Source: Funneliformis mosseae (taxonomy: Eukaryota > Glomeromycota > Glomeromycetes > Glomerales > Glomeraceae). From it: DNA of 17,458 nt. The number at the start of each line of letters is the position of its first letter. Positions within the stretch are counted from its first letter, which is position 1. Under the pieces are notes generated by a model. The model saw only the letters and a program-made list of their open reading frames with translations, was not told the DNA's origin and made no database searches. Shown here piece by piece: positions 8,581-16,663 of the stretch. The position numbers and the translations under genes are program-made. The stretch is taken from NCBI GenBank assembly GCA_910592005.1, contig CAJVPP010001865.1, positions 1 through 17,458 on the forward strand, in the 5' to 3' direction.

Positions 8581-9465
8581 CTGTAATTTATTTTATTTAT
8601 TTTTATTATTTTATTATATTTAAGTATATTTTTATTGAAATATATATCTATATTTAGTTAATTTATAGCATAGCAAATAGTTGACTATAGCAAATTAATT
8701 TTATATAAATAGAATAGCTTTTTGCTTAAGTTGTAAATTAATTTATTTGTAAGTTATTTATGAGTTTCAGTATTATAAATAAAGAAATCAATTTAAATCC
8801 ATACAAACTACTTTTCCTTTCAATATTATCTCTCATCTAGAATTGTTATGATACCTATATTAACTTGCTATGAGTTTATCATTATAAGTTTGATTAAATA
8901 AATCTTAAATTCTAAGACATAATAAATTGCTGAGTTGTTCAAGTATAATGAATACCTATAGAACTTAGAGAAAATTCTAAAATCAAAAACTTTAAAGTGT
9001 AGAATTAACTGTTACAGTTACTCAACTTAGATATTAAGATAAACGAAAATGAACCTAGTAATAATATTTTTATGTAATAAAATTATTTCTTTAGATTTTA
9101 AAATAAATAATTTCATCTATATTTATGTTAATCCCTCTCACATAGACTATATAAAGTATTAAGTTCTATAAAAACTCTTTATTAAGATTAAATAATTTTG
9201 AAATTATAGCATAAATTAAAAGATTAGTAACTAAAATAAAAAATAAACAATTTAATAATTACTAATTTATCAGTAAATACAAAAAAAAAATTTTTTAATT
9301 TTAGTTCAGAAAGTTTTTTTAAAAATAATCACAAAAAAATATTTATATCTACTATATTTATTACAAAACTAATTATTAACTAATTGTAAATTTTAATATT
9401 AGCTTAATGATCAAAAAAAAATTTAAAGTATTAATTTAACAAGGTTTATAAATCTAATATAAAGC
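8581..9465. other. A/T-rich stretch without a clear gene
   Basis: Composition is slightly more mixed at 8810-9060, where short protein-like bits such as IAELFKYNEYL can be read on the plus strand. They do not chain into a recognisable protein. No RNA gene or repeat stands out. Confidence 0.4.
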
Positions 9466-9648
9466 TTATTTATTTAGACAATCTTTAATATCTGTAATAG
9501 TAAACTTATATTTAATCTTATTACACATATCTTGCATTTCTTTAGTAATCTAATAATCTGATAATATAAATTTTGTAATATTAAGTTTCTAATATTTAAG
9601 ATACATATCTTTAAGTCTTTTAAACAGTTTGAGACTTCTTTTTTTCAT
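9466..9648 (-). pseudogene. Decayed 60-codon frame, family unknown
   Basis: One frame runs from ATG (complement of 9646-9648) to TAA (complement of 9466-9468) with only two internal TAG codons, at codons 20 and 33. The residues have protein-like variety: KRSLKLFKRLKDMYLKY, then KLNITKFILSDY, then ITKEMQDMCNKIKYKFTITD. The last part could come from a short DNA-binding or linker region of a larger gene. I do not recognise the family with any confidence. Neighbouring frames upstream (to about 9725) also look weakly coding in another frame, which suggests a frameshift. It stands alone between gene-free stretches. Confidence 0.3.
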
Positions 9649-10372
9649 ATATTATTTATGCTATGAAAATTGTAAAGATTTTGAATTAGAAGTCTCTTAA
9701 GAATAAATATTATTTTCTCATATACAAGTTATTTAATATAATTAGCTATATATATATTATATAATTAGAAGAATTTTTAATGAAAATAAATATTTTTAAA
9801 AGGATAATTATTTGAAAATAAAATCATTTAAGGCTTTATAAATTATTAGAAAAGACATATTAATATAAGTTTTATTTTTTAATTCAAAGTTAGATGATTT
9901 TATTTCAAAATTTGATAATTTTATTTTAGTATAATATGGATTATAATACTTATTTAGACTAATAATTTTATATTTATATTTAAAAACTTAGTTATTATAA
10001 CCTTTTCATTTAAATCTATTACAATAGATTTAGAAAATAATAGCTTATAAAATATATGTAATAAATAAGATAATTTTCAAAAATTATTTTTATATATAAT
10101 ATTTTTTTTTTATTTTCTATTCTTTAATCTCTTATGTTTATTAATATATAATAATAGAATTTGATACCAATTAATTCTATTTTCTATATATATTAAACAT
10201 ATATTATTTAAAATTAATCATATTCAAATTTAATCAATGACTAAGAAATATATATATATATTTTTTCAAATATAAAAAGAATTCTAGCTTAAAAATAATT
10301 AATAAAAAAATAGAAACTTCTTTATTACAAATCTATTTTTTACTATCATTTTCTTACTAATATTTATTATAT
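9649..10372. other. A/T-rich stretch without a gene
   Basis: There is no recognisable coding sequence apart from weak minus-strand extension of the preceding frame to about 9725. A small perfect hairpin, AAATCTATTACAATAGATTT, lies near 10012-10031, and an AT dinucleotide run near 10246-10261. Confidence 0.5.
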
Positions 10373-10520
10373 CTAGAGTTCTGAATTAGATCAAATCAAC
10401 CTATTACCTAATTTAATCTAACCTAAAAATTTCTATTATTTAATTTAATTTAACCTGTAAAAAATATTTTATTAAATTAAATAGATAATATAAACTGATC
10501 TAACTATTCAGAATTTAATT
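10373..10520. mobile_element. 148-bp foldback repeat, second copy of the 1-118 family
   Basis: The left end CTAGAGTTCTGAATTAGATC matches the complement of the right end, which reads AATTAAATTCTGAATAGTTA from 10520 backward and then also TAGATCA. The first 14 bases are identical to the complement of 105-118. The interior repeats TTTAATyTAACCT-like words in both orientations. It has no coding capacity and looks like an old non-autonomous element more diverged (C/G to T/A) than the copy at the window start. Confidence 0.6.
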
Positions 10521-10867
10521 ACATTAATATTATAGTTAATTTTTTAAAAATAAAGATAAGCAAAAAGTATATATACAACTTTTTCTACTAATCACCTTGA
10601 CTATTATTCATATTAACTAATCAAAAATTAGGCCTGATCATATATCTATATTTTGTTATATATAACATAAATTATATATTTTTAAGACTTAAAATATAGT
10701 TAATTCTCAAATATTTTCTCTAAATTTAAACAATTTTTTAAATAAAAATGTTTTTAATATATAATAAATAAATAACCAATCAAAAAAAAAATTAAACAAA
10801 AAATTTAAATAAGAAATAAAATATATTTTTCTGTATGTTACTTTTTAAGTTTTAAAAATATGTTTAT
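10521..10867. other. A/T-rich stretch without a gene
   Basis: I see no coding sequence or repeat. This is the spacer between the foldback repeat and the first pogo/Tigger-like end at about 10868. Confidence 0.5.
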
Positions 10868-10910
10868 AAAGAGACCTTTCTAAATGCATTTTCTATAAGT
10901 GCACATTCTT
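10868..10910. repeat. Tigger-type TIR-like sequence, left side
   Basis: CTTTCTAAATGCATTTTCTA at 10877-10896 followed by TAAGTGCACATTC reproduces the internal two-word pattern of the MITE at 3020 (CTCTACAAATGCATCCTCTA then TAAATGCACTC). The outermost CAGT is not recognisable. The matching inverted sequence could be at 13804-13841, which would place the RING-like pseudogene between them. Confidence 0.45.
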
Positions 10911-11049
10911 TTTATATATATAAGAGTGATCATACCTTATATAAAAAAGATATGTTATATAATTATTAAATTATTTTTTATACATTTTTACAATACTTTT
11001 TTAAGAGTTTGTGTAGCATATTCATCTTATGAAAAAGTGCTCAGATTAT

Positions 11050-13506
11050 AAGCATTTCTGAAGTTTTTGATACTGTAGAATAAAAATTTCAAGTGAATCC
11101 ATTTGAATCTAATTATTTTCAATATGTTTAAAAAGAATAATTGCAATAAATGCTAAGCCACTGAGTTGAGTAGATTTCATCCATTAAAGAGAAAGAAATA
11201 GAGAGAAGCTGAAAGTAAAGATCTAATGAAGAAAACCTAGTGGAAAGGTGTTATCTTATTTAATAACTATTATATGAGTTTGGTAGAAAATCTTTTGAAA
11301 GGAGATCTTAAACAGAAAAAATTTACAGAAAAAGAAGAGATAAGTATGTCTAGAATAAAGTTTAATCTTTTTGAAGTTATCAAAATGATGACAAAAGTCT
11401 TATATAAAAGAAAATATTTGCAGAAGGAGAATTCTATTTACAATTTTGATGAAATGCGAAAATTAATGAAAGAAATTAAGTCTGCTTTAAAAGATTTCTT
11501 TAAACAACTTTATATAATAATCCAATCTTTTGAAAGTAGCAATCAAATGATGGATTATATAAAAAAAATAATGTTATTTATTTTTTATCTTCTTTTCTTG
11601 TTAAATAACACAAAAATTACTACTTTTAAGTTTGATTTACTTATTATCTAGATTCAGCAGGAATAAGTAACAAAAGATTGAATACTATGGTGAATCTCAG
11701 GATGACTATAACATCAAGATCAGTAGATTAGAAAAAGAAACAAATGTCTGATACACATAAAGAATATGTGGAGAATGCTCTTGAATATCATTCAGAAAAT
11801 GTTTTTGTACTAAATGTCAATACTATTATAATATATATGTTCAATGGCAACTTGATATAACTGAAATCTCTTAGGCAACGCATATGGTAACTATCTTAGC
11901 AATTCTATATCTAATGCTAGTGATATCATGTAATAGGATAATTAATCCAACAATCATAGATAGCAAATTAATTCAAAAGCATTTTGATAAACGGTTTATT
12001 ATAAATTTAGATATTTCTTATTATGAATACATGCAAAAATAATATAAAGAGATATTCTGATGATGATCTAGTAGATAAATTGATGGTACATAGTTACAAT
12101 GATAAGATAATAAAGAAAAAAAATAATTGACATATACAGAATTCTATTTTTTATGATTTTGTTAAAGTGGTTTAAAGGAAATAGAGGATTATATAGACGT
12201 ACTTCAGATCATATATGAATAAGAGCCAATGCAGATATATCTTTTTAACTATATAATTCCCATTATTATAAACTAGCCTGATTAGTTGTTTATTTGCAAA
12301 CTCTTGTACAATAGCTTCTCATTAATAATGATAATATTCCTCAATTTATCATATTATTTTATCTATGATAGGTTCTCTTTATATATCTTTGAACGCTCGT
12401 GAGCTTATCTTTTTAAAAAATTCTGATTTATTCAATAATTTTTACAAAAATATATTTAGTGTATATAAGGATCTTGGTAAAAAACCAAGGCTATGAAGAA
12501 TCAACTAGATTTTATATATTGTACGCATAGCGTAGCTTGATATAATTGATGTTGTTTATTTAAAATTTAGCCATTTATGCAAAGGTATTGAATTTTTGTA
12601 TTTAACAGATTTATTTAGTAATTTGATTTTATTAATTCTTAACATTTATGAGGTACATTATTGTAAAGACAATTGGTCAACTTACAAAAAAATCTGTATA
12701 TGTTATTAAAATGACCTTTTTCTTTAGTTTGATCAAAGAGATTACAAATGTGTCCTCTTTAATGTTCCTCTCGGATATTTTTTATTAGATGAAGATTGAA
12801 CATCTGATTACTAATTTAGTTACTAATCATCTTGCTTCTTTAAGTGATTGTTCTGTTGAAATAGCTTACAATATCATTTGAAGACATACAGCTAAATTTT
12901 TTATGGCTCAACAATTACAAAAGAAGGTACATTTTATTTTTCAACAATGACATGATAATTCTTTTTAATAATATTTTATAAATCTGTAAAATATCTGTAT
13001 ATACTAAAGCAGATGCATATACTTTCTCAAAAATGTATTATATTGATTTTAGAGTTATTTACAAAAATATATCTAATATAAAATCAGTATCTTTTGATCC
13101 TTAAATCATCATCTATTGGTATTAACATATATAAACTTCTTTTATTAGGTTACAAAATAATAGATCAGCATCTTTTACAAGATTTTATAACTTCTAAAAA
13201 TCTAACATTTTTACCTTATGTGATTTTATTTATTGTGATCATACAGATGACTCTTTTAATAGTAGTATTCTAGCGTGTGAGCATAGTTATCATAGCTATT
13301 ACTTACAAAGATATCAATATAAGTGTTTAATATGTTTAAATTACCTACAGGATAAGGTTAAGAAAAATGTTGACATATTGATTATAAGTTTAATAAGTCT
13401 AACAAAGAAACAGATTGAATCCAGAACTATTAATGAGAATAGTGAAAATGTAGTTGAAAATGATTCAGATAATGCAATAGAAGATATAGCAACAATAGCA
13501 AATTAA
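11050..13506 (+). pseudogene. Broken gene of a lineage-expanded family, RING-like C-terminus
   Basis: The longest clean piece is 11274-11651 (125 codons). It includes KVLYKRKYLQKENSIYNFDE and MRKLMKEIKSALKDFFKQLY and extends in frame upstream to about 11190 through two TAG codons. A frameshift near 11648 leads into LDSAGISNKRLNTMV and SDTHKEYVENALEYHSENVF. Further pieces are INPTIIDSKLIQKHFDKRFI near 11940-12000, SDDDLVDKLMVHSYNDKIIK near 12058-12117, SLYISLNARELIFLKN and YKDLGKKPRL in 12373-12493, and FLYLTDLFSNLI near 12594-12630. The last open piece (13198-13506) has CDFIYCDH, LACEHSYHSYYLQRY and KCLICLNYLQDKVKKNVD, a Cys/His cluster like a degenerate RING finger, then an Asn/Asp/Glu-rich tail to TAA 13504-13506. 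This order matches a very large Rhizophagus family as I remember it; its function is unknown to me. Stops fall at expected Trp (TGA 12494-12496) and Gln/Arg sites. Confidence 0.7.
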
Positions 13507-13803
13507 TTAAATAATGCAAAAAAAAAACATTTTTAGAATTGTGAAATTTATGAATTGTTATTGTTTATATAATAATTTTCTTATAATTAAAAATTATTAA
13601 AAATTATTATTATATACAAATTATATATATAAGTTACAATTCCTTAAATATTTTTATAAATATTTAATTAATAATAAAATTTTAAGACCAAATAAAAAAT
13701 TTTAAATGTTATTTTATATTAACTAATAAATCATTTCAATTGCTATAAAGAAGATGTTAAATAAAATAATTTGATAGACTTTTTAAAAAAGGAAATATTT
13801 ATA

Positions 13804-13841
13804 GATTTGTTTTAGAATCTAGCATTTAAAAAACTATACTG
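13804..13841. repeat. Tigger-type TIR-like sequence, inverted
   Basis: Read on the minus strand from 13841, CAGTATAGTTTTTTAAATGC is followed by TAGATTCTAAAAC. It has the CAGT start, an AAATGC word at about the right distance (15 bases in, against 16 in the 3020 element) and a TTCTA word where the second subterminal repeat should begin. The following TG does not preserve a TA duplication. It is a plausible but weak partner for 10868-10910. Confidence 0.35.
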
Positions 13842-13884
13842 TGAATTTTTTTATATATATACTTTTCACTTTGATTTGATTAGT

Positions 13885-13969
13885 CAGTTTAATGTAACAA
13901 TATCGAAACTTTTGTAATTTTATTGGTCAGATATATGTGACAAATGTAAATATTGTGTAACTTAAACAG
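13885..13969. repeat. 85-bp inverted repeat, possible small MITE
   Basis: CAGTTTAATGTAACAATAT from 13885 aligns with the complement CTGTTTAAGTTACACAATAT read backward from 13969. This is followed by AAACTTTTGTAA against TTACATTTGTCA. It is a small palindrome with no coding sequence. The pairing has gaps, so the call is moderate. Confidence 0.4.
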
Positions 13970-14396
13970 TCTTTCCTAGACCTTATATGTACTTTTGAGT
14001 TTGATCTCAAGTTTAAGGCTTAGACAATAAATGCATTCTCTATATTCTGCATATGCAAAAAATTTTTTATTTCCTTTTATATAAATAATTTTTTTAAACG
14101 TATTATTATGTGACTTTATAATATATAATCGATAACTATAATCAAATTTTTATTTTAAATGATCAAAAAATAATTTCAATAATTTAAATAATTAATGTAA
14201 TTAAAATAATTAAAATTATTAAAATTATTTATATTTATGTATTTTTTTAAATATATAAAGAAGTTGGATTTTATCTAAAAAAAAAAATTAATTAAGAAAT
14301 TATAAATAGAAAGTAAATAATAATAAATAAACTTATTTTTTATTTAAAAACCTTTTGCTTATATAACAAATTCATTTATAACTTATGGTTTATATG

Positions 14397-14465
14397 TCAT
14401 AGCTAATTAATACTATGTATTATAGCTAATTAATATTATATATCATAGCTAATTGTGGCTATATA
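14397..14465. repeat. 23-bp tandem repeat, three copies
   Basis: The word AGCTAATT recurs at 14401, 14424 and 14447, each within a unit like TATCATAGCTAATTAATATTA. A shifted fourth trace (GGCTAATT) lies at 14481. It sits in the 5' untranslated part of the Tigger-type element, ahead of the transposase. Simple tandem growth is the likely origin. Confidence 0.6.
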
Positions 14466-14789
14466 TTATAATTATATTATGGCTAATTATAATAACCTTA
14501 TTATTATTAAATATTATAATCAAATATAATGCTATATAATAAGTAAATACATAATTAATTATAATTATTATACATTATGGTTATTATTATAATATGGCTA
14601 TGGTAACTATTCTTTATAAATATAATATATAAATGAAATACACTTTTATTTTATTAAAAAAATTTAATAATACCTTTTAAATAAAAGTCTACTTAACTGA
14701 TTTCTAAGAATATAAATATGCTTATGATAATAAGAAATCTTGTATTAAATATATAGATTGAATTGAACAGAAATAAAATGTTTGAATTT

Positions 14790-16279
14790 ATAAATTTACT
14801 ATTACAAGAATTTTATAATTAAAGATGAAAGGCTTACTACTGAAGTTATCAATCCTAAAAAAGAGAAATATATCTGTTACTATCTCTAAACTTGAACTTA
14901 CCCTTAAAGAATTTATATTAATTTATTAATATTAAACAGTTTTAAGTAATATAATGCTAATTGATAAAGCTAAATAACTTGCTAGTGAATTAAGAGTTTT
15001 TGAAGATGCAATACAATTTCTTTAGGCTGATTTCATAAATTTAAAAAACATAATAGAATCTATTGAGAAAAACTTCATAGAGAGGTTGGATTAGTTGATG
15101 AAAATATTATTATCAGATTTTTTCTATTATTACAAAATAAGTGTGTTAATTATCTTCTTAAACAAATATATAATTTAGCTAAGACTGCTCTTTTTTATCA
15201 ATTAGAATTAGATTATTCATTAATCATATAATATCTTATAAAATATAAGAAGAATAAAGAGTATCTCTCTATTACCTAATATATAAATTCAGATAGATTA
15301 TATAAATTAAAACGTTTGATAATTAGAAAATATGCAAAACTATGATACTTTAAAAATGTTAATAGTTTTAATCTACAAATGACTTATTAAAGTAATACAA
15401 AAGTTTAAATGCTAATAACTCTTTTCTAAGAATGACTCTAAAAGTTTAATTTAGAAGTTTCATAAAAATATAGAGATCAAACAGTTTTGTTACTTTTTGA
15501 TAATTATTCAAATCACAAAGTAGAAGATTTAAATTTCTAATATGTTGAAAATTTGTTCCTTACTTGCAAATACAACTTCAAAAATTCAACTAATGGATAC
15601 TATTATTATTATAGCATTTAAAAGAACTTATCATCAATTTTATATCTAATGAATATTAGAACAAGTTGAAAATAGCAAATATGTATAAAATCTAAAAATG
15701 AACATTTTATAAGAAGCTTAGTATATTATTTAGGCCTAAAATGAAGTTGCAGCTAAAACAATTAAAACTGCTAGCATTATACTAAGATTTTTTCTACTGA
15801 TGATGATTCAAACATAAAAGATACTGAAGAAATTAATTAATTATCACTTGAAGAACTTTCTAATATATTCAAAGGTCTTAATTTTTCTAACAAGATGTAA
15901 ATAGAAAAGTTTTTAACTATATCTAAGAGAATATCATTTATGAAGTTCTTAAAGATGATCAAATTATTACAAAGCTTGTTAAATATTCAAAAAAAATTTG
16001 ATGAAGAGACTAATATAGATCCAGATGAAGTTGACGATAGTGCTAAAATAGCAATCATAAGTTCAAGTATTACATTAAAAAGTTTAATAAATATACAAAT
16101 ATTCTTATTTTATTAAGAAAATACAAGCGAATATATAAGGTTAGTTAGTATTATTAAGAAATTTATTAATAAAAAAAGTTAATTTAATGAAATAGTCTAC
16201 TATAGAATAATATTTTAGTGAAATGGAAATGGATTGATACAGTAGTTATAGACGGGTAATTTTTAAAGAATATATGTAA
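14790..16279 (+). pseudogene. Dead pogo/Tigger-type transposase (CENP-B HTH, DDE_1)
   Basis: The CENP-B-type HTH region is readable at 14861-15100: ISVTISKLELTLKEFILIY, LSNIMLIDKAK, LASELRVFEDAIQFL, IIESIEKNF, with stops where Gln is expected. The DDE domain follows. The first Asp motif (usually NMDET) reads NLAKTALFYQLELDYS, with Ala at 15178-15180. Next are KKNKEYLSIT, a KLKRLIIRKYAK stretch near 15307-15340, and QTVLLLFDNYSNHKVEDLN with the second Asp kept at 15499-15501. Then comes NTTSKIQLMDTIIIIAFKRT with the third Asp kept at 15596-15598. C-terminal pieces include FSTDDDSNIKDTEEIN near 15790-15835, FKGLNFSNKM near 15870-15898 and ETNIDPDEVDDSAKIAIISS near 16009-16070. Codons 16193-16216 read stop-STIE-stop-YF, which with Gln at both stops is a PCNA-binding-type box QxxIxxYF. 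Stops and frameshifts throughout show it is inactive. It may once have moved the 3020-type MITEs. Confidence 0.88.
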
Positions 16280-16387
16280 TATTTGTCAATATGTAATATG
16301 ATGATATAAAATAAATAAAAGGTTACTTTGAAGTAGCATATACATGTATTATTTTTATTATTATATATTATACTACTTTATTATAAA

Positions 16388-16473
16388 AAAACCTATAATC
16401 CCTAAATACATATACTTCTTAAATATATACTCAAGCCCAGTCCTAGAGAGATGTATTTAAAAAGGTCTTTCTT
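16388..16473. repeat. MITE-like palindrome of the Tigger TIR family
   Basis: The forward half CCCTAAATACATATACTTCT (16399-16418), followed by TAAATATATACTC, parallels the two subterminal words of the 3020 MITE. The second half AGAGATGTATTTAAAAAGG is their inverted form. Both elements share CTCAAG followed three bases later by AGT in the centre. It is either a stand-alone diverged MITE of about 86 bp or the terminal region of the Tigger-type element just upstream. Confidence 0.5.
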
Positions 16474-16663
16474 TATTATTATAAATAGATTAGAATTTGA
16501 TAAAATAATAAGTAATTTAAATTTGAAAAATATTAATTTTAGTAAAATCAGTCTTAAAGGTATTTTAGAATATGTTAAAGATGATATTTTGGTAAAATTT
16601 TTATTAAAAAATGAATGTGAAATATTAGTATTAAAAAAAATTATTAAGGAGATCAAAATATGA
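16451..16663 (+). CDS. 70-codon frame, unrecognised, doubtful
   Basis: ATG at 16451 to TGA at 16661-16663 gives a 70-residue product rich in Ile, Lys, Leu, Phe and Asn (for example SKISLKGILEYVKDDILVKF). It has no signal peptide, no clear membrane segment and no cysteine cluster. The start lies inside the Tigger-type repeat, which argues against it as the original start. A 97-codon frame on the other strand (16402-16695) is open over the same DNA, and one of the two may simply mirror the other. The residue mix on the plus strand looks slightly more protein-like, so a fragment of an old gene is possible. I recognise no family and see no promoter or neighbour that supports expression. Confidence 0.2.
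   Translation: MYLKRSFFIIINRLEFDKIISNLNLKNINFSKISLKGILEYVKDDILVKFLLKNECEILVLKKIIKEIKI

Larger units (their letters stand above)
13507..14009. other. A/T-rich spacer with two small inverted repeats
   Basis: No gene is visible. Besides the TIR-like sequence ending at 13841 and the hairpin at 13885-13969 there is only A/T-rich sequence. 13860-14010 is somewhat richer in G and C. Confidence 0.5.
14010..16473 (+). mobile_element. Degenerate pogo/Tigger-type DNA transposon, ends approximate
   Basis: The plus-strand transposase pseudogene (14790-16279) is bracketed by sequences resembling the 3020 MITE ends. At the left, AATAAATGCATTCTCTATAT (14026-14045) follows AAGTTTAAGGCTTAG. At the right, AGAGATGTATTTAAAAAGGT (16447-16466) is an inverted AAATGC-type word, and TA at 16474-16475 could be the target duplication. 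The resulting length, about 2.46 kb, is normal for Tigger-like elements. Both ends are decayed, and the right one also fits a separate MITE (16388-16473), so the limits are tentative. The transposase itself is secure. Confidence 0.5.

Noticed and set aside
8500..8600. CTGTTT/CTGTAA-rich run as a functional tandem repeat
   Set aside because: Units differ in length and sequence, with no constant period. It is better described as low-complexity sequence.
14790..16279. Reassigned genetic code with TAA and TAG read as Gln, since many stops fall at Gln positions
   Set aside because: Stops also fall at Trp and Arg positions, all three stop codons occur, several frameshifts are present, and the first catalytic Asp is lost. 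This is decay, not a different code.
10868..16473. One 5.6-kb composite transposon with both the RING-like gene and the transposase
   Set aside because: Additional TIR-like sequences at 13841 and 14010 fit two adjacent elements better, though the decayed ends do not settle it.
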